Positions 6,763 to 13,912 of a stretch of DNA of 16,372 nt are shown in pieces. The stretch is taken from NCBI GenBank assembly GCA_002339345.1, contig DDKM01000082.1:1-16372 (forward strand), written 5' to 3'. Under the pieces are notes generated by a model. The model was not told the origin of the DNA. It did not search any database and worked only from the letters and a program-made list of their open reading frames with translations. The position numbers were made by a program, and so were the translations under genes. Position 1 is the first letter of the stretch. Every line of letters begins with the position of its first letter. This stretch comes from Firmicutes bacterium UBA2598. Its GTDB lineage: Bacteria > Bacillota > PH28-bin88.

Positions 6763-7359
6763 CTAGTCCTCCTCCCCACTTTCACGATTCTCCCGACAGT
6801 CAATGATTCCGTTTTCCGTAACCACCAGCTGCACCGGCCAATCATGGGCCTCATGATGGACGGACGGCAACACCTGTAACTGAAAGGCCAGGGCCGCGGT
6901 CACCGCATCCGGACGGAGTAAGGCCAGAAAGCGGTCGTAATAACCTGCCCCATAACCCAACCGGTTGCCGTAACGGTCAAAGGCCACCCCCGGCACCAGC
7001 ACCAGGTCTATTTCCTCCGGGTCCACCGGTCGCAGGCACTCCGGCTTGGGCTCCAGAATCCCCCAGCATCCCGGCGCCAGGTCGCCGGGGTAATCCTTGA
7101 TTTCCGACGCCACCAGGACCCTGGGCTGTTGCCGGCAAACCGGCACCATTACCCGCTTGCCCTTTTCCAAAGCCTGCCGGATCAGCCTCCCGGTCTGCAC
7201 CTCCTGGCGGAAATCCACATAAATCATCACCGTGCGCGCCTCACGCCAGGCAGGCAAACTGAGGACATACCCGGCGATGGACTGGCTGTATTCCTCCACC
7301 TGGCGGGGAGTCAAAGCCAGCCGGGCATTAATGATAGTACGGCGAATTTCCTTTTTCAT
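6763..7359 (-). CDS. 5-formyltetrahydrofolate cyclo-ligase
   Basis: This is a 198-residue protein of the 5-FTHF cyclo-ligase (MTHFS/YgfA) family. It converts 5-formyl-tetrahydrofolate and ATP to 5,10-methenyl-tetrahydrofolate. Family features are the basic N-terminus (KKEIRRTIINARLAL), a central VMVPVC strand and EIKDYPGDLAPGCWGILEP segment, and the folate/ATP-site signature RLGYGAGYYDRFL near residues 134-146. The start is ATG at 7359 with GGGGGGTG about 5 bases upstream. It is the first gene of the operon, and its stop is followed after 4 bases by the nuoE-like start. Co-transcription with formate dehydrogenase fits a role in handling formate-derived folate C1 units, as in the Wood-Ljungdahl methyl branch. 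The family name is secure; the pathway link is inferred. Confidence 0.93.
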   Translation of the reverse strand: MKKEIRRTIINARLALTPRQVEEYSQSIAGYVLSLPAWREARTVMIYVDFRQEVQTGRLIRQALEKGKRVMVPVCRQQPRVLVASEIKDYPGDLAPGCWGILEPKPECLRPVDPEEIDLVLVPGVAFDRYGNRLGYGAGYYDRFLALLRPDAVTAALAFQLQVLPSVHHEAHDWPVQLVVTENGIIDCRENRESGEED

Positions 7360-7523
7360 CAGTCACCCCCCGGGGAGGAAAAGGCATATCTTTCATGTTA
7401 TTAGACATGCCGAAAGACAATTCCTCCCGGTGTGGTCCAATTTTCTCTGTGTGGTAAATTCACCGAAATCTACATTTTTCTACATACAACAACCCTTGAT
7501 TTGTAGTAAAATGGGTTAGGAAA

Positions 7524-7606
7524 AAGGGCAAATCTGTCGAAAGACAGGGACGCAAAGCCATGGGTCTAAAGTCCCCCCAGGGGGCAATGATTGCCAGGCT
7601 GCCGGA
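7524..7606 (+). ncRNA. Cyclic-di-GMP-I (GEMM-I) riboswitch upstream of the chemoreceptor gene
   Basis: GGGCAAATCTGTCGAAAGACAGGGACGC, then AAAGCCATGGGTCTAAAG and a closing GCCAGGCTGCCGG match the GEMM-I aptamer. P2 is CTGTC/GACAG with a GAAA tetraloop, as needed for docking on P3, and P3 is capped by a C/G-rich hairpin around 7571-7585. It precedes a methyl-accepting chemotaxis gene, one of the commonest targets of this class. Cyclic di-GMP would thus control chemoreceptor synthesis; on or off cannot be fixed by eye. No convincing promoter with both boxes is visible upstream, though TAAAAT at 7507-7512 could be a -10. Confidence 0.92.
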
Positions 7607-7648
7607 CAAAGTCCCGTACTGCGGTTTTACGGGTGGACGGGGGTTTCC

Positions 7649-7684
7649 AGCGGCGGCCTGGGCACAGGCCGCCGCTTTGTTGTC
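7649..7684 (+). terminator. Expression-platform hairpin of the second riboswitch
   Basis: A perfect 12-bp stem AGCGGCGGCCTG/CAGGCCGCCGCT (about 7648-7675) with a GGCA loop is followed by TTTGTTGTCC, a broken T-tract. A second hairpin CCCGTA/TACGGG (about 7613-7633) lies between it and the aptamer. GGACAAAG (7604-7611) at the aptamer edge is complementary to CTTTGT..TCC at 7675-7684, so alternative folds are plausible. It most likely works by transcription termination before the chemoreceptor gene. Confidence 0.6.
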
Positions 7685-7723
7685 CACGGAGCAACTACCG
7701 GCCGGAAAGGGGAAGGCAAAATA

Positions 7724-9400
7724 ATGAAGATTGGACGTAAACTGACCCTGGGTTTTACCGTACTCATCCTCATCATGGCCTCCATTGTGGGCTCGGTTTA
7801 TAACATGCTGGGCCAGTTGGGCCGGGATACCGACTCCCTGGCCAACCACCGCTTGCCGTTAATGGAACAGGCCCAGATCATGGCCCTGGGCTTTGCCAAC
7901 CAGGCAGCGGCCATCAGGGGCTACCTGGCCACCGGCAGCGAGGCCTTCAAACAGGACTATGAAAGGGCGGCCAGACAAGCGGACGAGGCCTTCAACTTTA
8001 TCCAGGAAAATACCATGGATCAGAACATGATGGAAATGCTACAACTGGTCATCAACAATTACAAGCAGCATCCCCCGGAAATCCTGCGCCAGTATGAATA
8101 CGACGGCCGGGAGGCGGCGGTGGTGTACATGCAGTATATCGCCGCCCCTGCCAATACCAAGCTGCTGGCTTCCATCGAGGAGTTCGTGGAATACCAGAGG
8201 CAAATGGCCCATCAAGAAGCGGATCACATCCGCAAATTGCAACTAAAAATCCGGGCCTTCTCCGCCACCCTGCTGGGGTTCGGTGTCCTGCTGGCGGTGG
8301 TCATCGCCTTTTTCCTGTCCCGTAGCATCACCGCCACCATTAAAAAGGGTATGGCCCTGGCGGAAGCCCTGGCCCAGGGGGATTTGACCATTCAGACGGA
8401 TATCCGCAGCCGTGATGAGATGGGGCAACTGCTGGCCAGCCTGAATACCGCCGCCGGCAACCTGCGGCAAATGGCCCAGGCAGCGGTATCCACCGCCAAA
8501 ACCGTTAATGAAGCGGCGGATGCATCGGCCCATGCCATCCACAGCGTCTCCGCCAGTGCCGAGGAAATTGCCGCCTCCACCCAACAGGTGTCCGCCGGGT
8601 TGGAAGAGGTGTCCGCCACTGCAGAAGAGATCGCCGCCTCTAGTGACGAGCTGTTAGCCGCCATCGGACAGGTGGCGGCCCGGGCACGGGAAGGGTCCCA
8701 AAAGGCCCGAGAGATTGAACAACGGGCCGAAAAACTCAAACAGGACGCCATTAACGCCCGACAGCATGCCGCCAACACATACACAGCAGAGGAACAGACA
8801 CTGCAAAAGGCTATTCAGGATGCCCAAGTTGTGAGTCAAATCGCCACCCTGACCCAGAGCATCTCCGCCATTGCCGAACAAACCAACCTCCTGGCCCTTA
8901 ACGCCGCCATTGAGGCAGCAAGAGCCGGTGACCATGGACGGGGTTTCGCGGTGGTGGCGGAAGAGGTGCGGAAGCTGGCGGAACAATCGGCAGGTACGGC
9001 GAGGGACATCGAGCGTTTGGTACAGCAGGTGGTGACCGCCACCACCAATTTGAGCAGCGGGGCAAGCAAGGTGCTGGACTTTATAAATAATGTAGTCACG
9101 CCGGATTACGGGAAACTGGTGGAAACCGGCAGTCAGTACCAACAGGACGCCAGGGACATTTATAATCTGGCCGGGGAATTTGCCAATGCCGCCGATCACC
9201 TGACAGAAGTGGTGCGCAATGTGGCTACCGCCATCGGACAGGTCACGGAAACCATTACCCAGGGCTCCAGCGGGGCGGAGCAGGTGGCGGCTGCGGCCGG
9301 CGAAGCCTCCAGTGAACTGGAACGGGTGAGGGGAAATATCGAACTGCTGCACAGGCAGGCGGAAGAACTGGAGTCGCTGGTGGGCCGGTTCAAAGTTTAG
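7724..9400 (+). CDS. Methyl-accepting chemotaxis protein
   Basis: This 558-residue transmembrane chemoreceptor senses an extracellular signal and controls CheA. It has TM1 at about 8-29, an extracellular four-helix-bundle type sensor (about 30-177), TM2 at about 178-198 (ATLLGFGVLLAVVIAFFL), HAMP at about 200-252, then a long cytoplasmic coiled coil. The conserved signalling tip runs 385-421 (EQTNLLALNAAIEAARAG, RGFAVVAEEVRKLAEQS). Paired Glu/Gln-rich segments with Ala-Ser (AEEIAAST, AEEIAASS) are likely methylation sites. There is no CheR-tethering pentapeptide at the C-terminus (ends VGRFKV). The ATG at 7724 has AAAGGGGAAGG about 9 bases upstream. It is monocistronic, controlled by the c-di-GMP riboswitch and closed by a strong terminator. 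The ligand is unknown. Confidence 0.95.
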   Translation: MKIGRKLTLGFTVLILIMASIVGSVYNMLGQLGRDTDSLANHRLPLMEQAQIMALGFANQAAAIRGYLATGSEAFKQDYERAARQADEAFNFIQENTMDQNMMEMLQLVINNYKQHPPEILRQYEYDGREAAVVYMQYIAAPANTKLLASIEEFVEYQRQMAHQEADHIRKLQLKIRAFSATLLGFGVLLAVVIAFFLSRSITATIKKGMALAEALAQGDLTIQTDIRSRDEMGQLLASLNTAAGNLRQMAQAAVSTAKTVNEAADASAHAIHSVSASAEEIAASTQQVSAGLEEVSATAEEIAASSDELLAAIGQVAARAREGSQKAREIEQRAEKLKQDAINARQHAANTYTAEEQTLQKAIQDAQVVSQIATLTQSISAIAEQTNLLALNAAIEAARAGDHGRGFAVVAEEVRKLAEQSAGTARDIERLVQQVVTATTNLSSGASKVLDFINNVVTPDYGKLVETGSQYQQDARDIYNLAGEFANAADHLTEVVRNVATAIGQVTETITQGSSGAEQVAAAAGEASSELERVRGNIELLHRQAEELESLVGRFKV

Positions 9401-9437
9401 AGGCAAAATGGTTACACAGCAAGATAGAAACATATGG

Positions 9438-9473
9438 ATGGGGGGTCCGGAAAAGTCCGGACCCCCCATTTTT
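9438..9473 (+). terminator. Strong intrinsic terminator after the chemoreceptor gene
   Basis: A perfect 12-bp stem GGGGGGTCCGGA (9440-9451) and TCCGGACCCCCC (9456-9467) with an AAAG loop is followed by ATTTTTG. It lies between convergent genes. The T-run serves plus-strand transcripts; minus-strand transcripts would meet the same hairpin without a T-run. Confidence 0.92.
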
Positions 9474-9541
9474 GCTATTAATGAATATTTTTTGCTTATG
9501 GCTAATGACAGTCCATGGCAAACCGGGTGGCACCCAAGGAG

Positions 9542-10354
9542 TTAGACTTTCCGGGGCCATTTAGCCCGCAGTTTGACCAGGTTGGCCTTAAGCAGCTTCC
9601 CCCTGTCAATACCGTTCTCCCGGAAGGTAGCGCTCTGGTAGTGGTGGATAAAGGTATCCCCCGCACACACCAGGCGGTAACCAGCCATGCGGATGCGGAG
9701 GCAGAGGTCGTTATCCTCACACAGGCCCAGCCCGAACCGCTCGTCAAAACCACCCAATTTCTGTAAAAGGTGCCGGGTGGACAAAAGGCAAAAACCCGAC
9801 AACCAGGGCAAATCCTCCCATTTGGCCGGGTTGGAACCACCGAAACGGCGGGCAAACTCCTGCAACTCCCGCATATCCCGGTACTTTTGATCTGCCTTCT
9901 GTACAACCTGGCGCAGGTTGCCAAGACGGTTGGTCTTGGGACCCACCGCGCCAATTTTTGGGTCACTGTGCAAGCAGGTGAGCAACTTGCCCAACCATCC
10001 CGCCGTCACCACCGTATCGTTGTTCAGAAACAGGATGTGCTCCCCCCTGGCCACCGCTAGCCCTCGGTTATTCCCCGATCCATAGCCCAGGTTAATTTTG
10101 CTTTTAATCAATACCGCCCCGGGGATTTTTTCCAAGTAATTCACCGTTCCATCGGTAGAGGCGTTGTCCACAATGATCAATTCGTGGGGTTCCGGGGTAT
10201 GCCGCCGAACACTTTCGATACACTGTCTGGTGTACCACAGTGCATTATGGGTTAACACGATGATGCTGGTTAACCCCGGCGATGGACCGGGAACACCGCC
10301 CATATTGGCTTTCACACGCCCCGGAACCTGCAAGGCTTTACTAGTAAAAACCAT
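9542..10354 (-). CDS. Family 2 glycosyltransferase (rhamnosyltransferase-like)
   Basis: This 270-residue GT-A fold protein adds a sugar from a nucleotide donor to a growing glycan. Motifs: SIIVLTHN at 30-37, VDNASTDGT at 62-70, NLGYGSGNNRG at 88-98, the metal-binding FLNNDT at 109-114, the acceptor-side CEDNDLCLR at 212-220 with Glu213/Asp214 as likely catalytic base, and HH at 237-238. This is the WbbL/RfbF-like subgroup, often rhamnosyl- or related transferases. The start is ATG at 10354, with GGGAG about 8 bases upstream; a longer in-frame extension to 10627 has no protein character and overlaps the divergent gene. No membrane segments, so a peripheral cytoplasmic enzyme. It is divergent from the next transferase. 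The donor sugar cannot be told. Confidence 0.9.
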   Translation of the reverse strand: MVFTSKALQVPGRVKANMGGVPGPSPGLTSIIVLTHNALWYTRQCIESVRRHTPEPHELIIVDNASTDGTVNYLEKIPGAVLIKSKINLGYGSGNNRGLAVARGEHILFLNNDTVVTAGWLGKLLTCLHSDPKIGAVGPKTNRLGNLRQVVQKADQKYRDMRELQEFARRFGGSNPAKWEDLPWLSGFCLLSTRHLLQKLGGFDERFGLGLCEDNDLCLRIRMAGYRLVCAGDTFIHHYQSATFRENGIDRGKLLKANLVKLRAKWPRKV

Positions 10355-10521
10355 ATTGTCATCTCCCGGATGTTTATTGGCCCGTTGATCCATCATATGG
10401 TGGTGATCCCAGTGCCGCTTATGTGGGGTTTTATGTTGTGGCCACAGGCACCGGCAGGTGGCCGGGGCCATAAAATGAACCAGGATGTGATCTTTTGGAT
10501 AGCAAAGGACGCGCAAGCAAA

Positions 10522-11667
10522 ATGCGGGTGTTGTTTGTCGCCCACACCGCCCACCCTGACACCCTCGGGGGGGCGTGTAAGAGCCTGTTGGCCCTGGTGT
10601 CCGGGCTGGCGGAAACGGTGGAACCACTTGTGGCTTGCCCCTGTGAGGGGATGCTGCCAGCCTTACTGCAGCAACGGGGGTTCAAGGTAGTGATGGCCGG
10701 TCGGCCTGAATGGCAGGTGTTGCACCCTTCCCCAACCCTGGCCAGCCAGTTAATCCGGAACTATGCCCGTAACGGGCAGCAAGACAAGTTTAGCCTCGCG
10801 GTCAGGAAATTCATGCCCCATGCTGTGCACATCAACAGTCTGGCCAGCCCCAGGGAAGCTCTGCTAGCCCACGGGATGGGAATTCCGGTGGTGTGGCACA
10901 TCCGGGAAATCCTTCCCCCGTGCCCCGGCCGACGGGATGTGCTGCAGATGGTCCACCACACCGCCAGCAAGGTGCTGGTGATATCCAAAGCGGTGGAAAG
11001 GACTTTTCTGGAAGAGGGTATTTCTGGAAACATCGAATTGATGTATAACGGGATCCAACCGCCCAGCCGGCAACTGCTGCGGAAAGGGAAGGGAAGTGGC
11101 CGGGGTCATCACCCCCCGGTGGTAGGATTTGTGGGGACCATCGCCCCCCACAAGGGTATTGACTACTTTGTGCATATGGCCGCTATAATCCATAAACAAT
11201 TTCCAGCTGCAAGGTTTATCATCGCCGGGCATGACTGGGGGACGGGGCACACCAGCGGGATGTTGAGGCTGGTCCGTCAGTTGGATTTAACCTCCAGTAC
11301 CCGCTTTTTGGGTTTCCAGGTCCGGGTGGAAGAAGTGCTGGCTGGCATCGACGTGCTGGTGATCCCGTCGGTTTTCCAGGAACCCTTCGGCAGGGTGGCG
11401 GTGGAGGCCATGATGATGGAAAAGCCGGTCGTCGCCACTGCCGTCGGAGGATTAACAGAAATAGTGGTACCGGGGGTAACCGGATGGCTTGTTCCCGCCC
11501 GCAATGCCGGGGCGCTGGCGGAGCGGGTGCTCTGGCTATTGCAAAATCCTCCGCTGGCCAAAAGAATGGGGGCCCGGGGGAGGGCCCGGGCTGTGGCCAA
11601 TTTTTTATTTGCAGATCAGATCCGGAGGTTGGCGGCCATATACCACCAATTATGCCCCCGCCAGTAA
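10522..11667 (+). CDS. Family 4 glycosyltransferase
   Basis: This is a 381-residue GT-B fold retaining glycosyltransferase. The N-terminal acceptor domain opens MRVLFVAHTAHPDTLGGACKS. The C-terminal donor domain has VGFVGTIAPHKGIDYFV at 201-217, FIIAGHDWG near 232, and the donor-binding QEPFGRVAVEAM near 287-297, followed by PVVATAVGGLTEIV. The glutamates of the EPFG...E motif (EX7E-type) are present. I chose ATG 10522; AAAGGA is about 12 bases upstream, rather far, and a TTG start at 10495 with nine extra residues is possible. The stop at 11667 is followed by AGGAGGG and the UDP-glucose dehydrogenase start within 15 bases, so they are co-transcribed. It acts at the inner face of the membrane in surface-polysaccharide assembly. 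Confidence 0.9.
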   Translation: MRVLFVAHTAHPDTLGGACKSLLALVSGLAETVEPLVACPCEGMLPALLQQRGFKVVMAGRPEWQVLHPSPTLASQLIRNYARNGQQDKFSLAVRKFMPHAVHINSLASPREALLAHGMGIPVVWHIREILPPCPGRRDVLQMVHHTASKVLVISKAVERTFLEEGISGNIELMYNGIQPPSRQLLRKGKGSGRGHHPPVVGFVGTIAPHKGIDYFVHMAAIIHKQFPAARFIIAGHDWGTGHTSGMLRLVRQLDLTSSTRFLGFQVRVEEVLAGIDVLVIPSVFQEPFGRVAVEAMMMEKPVVATAVGGLTEIVVPGVTGWLVPARNAGALAERVLWLLQNPPLAKRMGARGRARAVANFLFADQIRRLAAIYHQLCPRQ

Positions 11668-11681
11668 CAGGAGGGATGATG

Positions 11682-13070
11682 ATGACCGGCGGTATGCCAC
11701 GGTGTTACCAGATATGTGTCATCGGCTGCGGTTATGTGGGACTGGTGACCGGGGGTTGCCTGGCCTACCTGGGGCACCGGGTGGTCTGTGTTGACCTGGA
11801 CCGGGACCGGATCACGGCCCTGCAAAACGGGGTACCGGTGATCCATGAGCCCGGCCTGGCGGAAATCCAGCGCCTGGCGGAGAAGCGCCTTTTATATACC
11901 ACAGGTGGTACGGAAGATATGGCCCAGGCGGATATAATCATCGTGGCGGTGGGTACTCCTTCGCTCCCCGACGGAGGCGTGGATCTTACCCAGGTAGAGG
12001 ACGCTCTGCGAAAAATAGCCGGTATCCACCAACAAAGGGAACGCCAGGTGGTGGCAATTAAATCCACGGTACCGGCAGGAACCGGCGAGTGGGCCTCCGC
12101 TTTATTGCAGTCCGGACGGCAACCGACAGCTGCCCGCCGGACGGTGGTGTCCAACCCGGAATTTCTGCGGGAGGGTTCGGCGGTTGGCGACATGCTCTAT
12201 CCCGATCGAATTGTGGTAGGAACCGTCGATTCATGGGCCTTGGAAATGATGGAGAACCTCTACCAACCCATTTTAACCCAAAACTTCAGTGTCCCGCCAG
12301 GTATCCCCCGGCCCCATGATTTCCCACTGCCAGCCATGGTCCGCTGCAAGCCGGTTACCGCCGAACTGATTAAGTATGCGGCCAACGCCTTCCTCAGCGT
12401 CAAGGTGAGCTTTATCAATGAAATTGCCGGCCTATGCGACAAACTGGGGGCTGATGTGCGCCAAGTGGCCGTTGGTATTGGCCTGGACAGGCGGATTGGC
12501 CCCCTGTTTCTGCAGGCGGGTATTGGTTGGGGAGGTAACTGTTTCGGTAAGGATACGGCGGCCCTGCTGGCCACCGCCAGGGAATACGGCCTGGAAATGC
12601 CAATTACCAAGGGAGCGGTGGAAGTTAACAGGCGGCAGCGCCGGATGGTGATTGAAAAACTACAGCAGGAGCTGAAAACCCTCCGCGGAAAGACCGTTGG
12701 GCTATTGGGCCTTACCTTTAAGCCGAACACCGATGATCTACGGGATGCTCCTGCCCTTGCCATCGCCGGGCAATTGGTAAGACTGGGGGCCTTTGTCAAG
12801 GCCTGTGACCCCGTGGGGGTTCCCGGTTGCCGCCAGCAGTACCCCGATCTGGCAATTACCTATGCCGATAATGTACTGGACCTGGCCAAGGGTTGTGACG
12901 CCCTGGTGCTGGTCACCGAGTGGGAGGAGTTCAGGCACTTGCCCCTCCCCGCCCTGGCCGAGGTAATGCGCCAAAGGGTGTTGGTGGACGGCCGCAATGT
13001 CCTGGATCCCTTAGAGGTGGCGGCAGCCGGATTTCGCTATGTGGGGTTCGGCAGTAATCAGCAGTCATAG
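11682..13070 (+). CDS. UDP-glucose 6-dehydrogenase
   Basis: This 462-residue enzyme oxidises UDP-glucose to UDP-glucuronate with two NAD+, supplying an acidic sugar donor. The Rossmann motif ICVIGCGYVGLVTGG is at 11-25. VGTPS at 90-94, STVPAGTG near 128, NPEFLREGSAVGDMLYPDRIVVG at 158-180 and KYAANAFLSVKVSFINEIA at 231-249 follow. The catalytic Cys287 is in GIGWGGNCFGKD (280-291), where most relatives have GPGFGGSCFPKD, so the loop differs but the nucleophile is kept. FKPNTDDLRDAPA at 346-358 binds UDP-sugar. Three ATGs in tandem (11676, 11679, 11682) follow AGGAGGG; the third has the best spacing. It resembles TuaD/Ugd, and a related UDP-mannose dehydrogenase is less likely. It is paired with the upstream transferase and indicates a uronate-containing polymer. 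Confidence 0.93.
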   Translation: MTGGMPRCYQICVIGCGYVGLVTGGCLAYLGHRVVCVDLDRDRITALQNGVPVIHEPGLAEIQRLAEKRLLYTTGGTEDMAQADIIIVAVGTPSLPDGGVDLTQVEDALRKIAGIHQQRERQVVAIKSTVPAGTGEWASALLQSGRQPTAARRTVVSNPEFLREGSAVGDMLYPDRIVVGTVDSWALEMMENLYQPILTQNFSVPPGIPRPHDFPLPAMVRCKPVTAELIKYAANAFLSVKVSFINEIAGLCDKLGADVRQVAVGIGLDRRIGPLFLQAGIGWGGNCFGKDTAALLATAREYGLEMPITKGAVEVNRRQRRMVIEKLQQELKTLRGKTVGLLGLTFKPNTDDLRDAPALAIAGQLVRLGAFVKACDPVGVPGCRQQYPDLAITYADNVLDLAKGCDALVLVTEWEEFRHLPLPALAEVMRQRVLVDGRNVLDPLEVAAAGFRYVGFGSNQQS

Positions 13071-13072
13071 GG

Positions 13073-13116
13073 GGGCAAGGAGGGTCCGCCAATCATCTAT
13101 CTTGCCCACAGTTTTT
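13073..13116 (+). terminator. Possible terminator between convergent genes
   Basis: GGGCAAG (13073-13079) pairs with CTTGCCC (13101-13107), and ACAGTTTTT follows. It starts just after the dehydrogenase stop and its 3' arm lies inside the end of the convergent glycosyltransferase gene. The 21-nt loop is long, so this is a modest call. Confidence 0.4.
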
Positions 13117-13912
13117 GGGCTTCAACCTTGATGGCCTCCAACTGTCCTTCGGGGTATCCCCAACCCTTGAGAAAGGCAAATTCCGCCGGTGTGATGGTGA
13201 AGCCCTGCCGCCAGCAAGTGAAATCCTCCCGGGTTTTTCCCTTGGCATAAAGGATTTTCCATACCCCGTACAGGAGATCCGCCTGTTCTGTCCGGCCCAG
13301 GTGTTTGACAGGGTGGGAAACCAGGTACCCGCGCTCCATCCCCAGGTGAGAGGATATGGCATAGTATTCCCCCTCGATGGTGGCGTACAAGCCAGAGCTG
13401 CGTACAACGGCAAAATGCTGGGCCCAGAGGGCCTTGCGCATCATCAGGCAACTGGAATAAATCCTGGTGGGGAATAACTCCAGCCGGTAGTCCCGCCGGG
13501 AAACGGTACGGTACAGGCCGGTCCGGATGGGCAGCCAAGGAAGGGACACATAGGCCAACTGGGGAAAATCCAACAACGCCTGCCGCATAGCTGAAGTCCA
13601 GCCGGTACGGGGTAGGACGATATCATCATCCAGCTTGACCAAAAACCGGCCCTTCCCGGTCCGGAAGCCGAAATGTACTCCCTGGTGGCATCCCAGGTTG
13701 CGGCCGGGGTCCAGCACCGTCACCCGGGGGTGCATGGGCTTGGCCAGGAAATCCTGCACCTCCTGGTATGGAGGATGGTTATTGATCAGGATGATTTCAG
13801 TATCCTCACCGGTGGTACCAATGGCTGCGTCCACGCATTGTCGCAGGATGGGCAAGGTATTGTACACCGGAATACAGACTGACACTTCCACGGCTGGACA
13901 CCCCCTCAGCAT
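13097..13912 (-). CDS. Family 2 glycosyltransferase
   Basis: This 271-residue GT-A enzyme has VSVCIPVYNTLPILRQCVDA at 10-29, a EIILINNHPP strand near 39-48 and NLGCHQGVHFGFRTGKG near 72-88. The metal-binding Asp triad sits in LVKLDDDIVLP (Asp95-97). The C-terminal half is less conserved and lacks an obvious ED motif, so the acceptor is unclear. The start is given at ATG 13912; GTG 13891 with AGGGGG about 10 bases upstream is an alternative and would still keep the whole fold. Either way the gene begins inside the 3' end of the preceding transferase gene (up to 107 bases of overlap), so translation is probably coupled. It is convergent with the UDP-glucose dehydrogenase. It belongs to the surface-polysaccharide set. 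Confidence 0.88.
   Translation of the reverse strand: MLRGCPAVEVSVCIPVYNTLPILRQCVDAAIGTTGEDTEIILINNHPPYQEVQDFLAKPMHPRVTVLDPGRNLGCHQGVHFGFRTGKGRFLVKLDDDIVLPRTGWTSAMRQALLDFPQLAYVSLPWLPIRTGLYRTVSRRDYRLELFPTRIYSSCLMMRKALWAQHFAVVRSSGLYATIEGEYYAISSHLGMERGYLVSHPVKHLGRTEQADLLYGVWKILYAKGKTREDFTCWRQGFTITPAEFAFLKGWGYPEGQLEAIKVEAQKLWAR

Noticed and set aside
7331..7408. 25-codon ORF (begins MSNNMKDMPFPP) overlapping the cyclo-ligase start, as a leader peptide
   Set aside because: GGAGG is too far from its ATG, there is no regulatory codon run, and it overlaps the ribosome site of the real gene; nothing supports translation.
8654..9469. Minus-strand ORF (271 codons) opposite the chemoreceptor
   Set aside because: Shadow of the chemoreceptor coding sequence, with low-complexity composition driven by the complementary Ala/Glu-rich codons.
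10355..10627. N-terminal extension of the family 2 glycosyltransferase
   Set aside because: The extension is Pro/His-rich without family similarity and overlaps the divergent gene; ATG 10354 has a good ribosome site.
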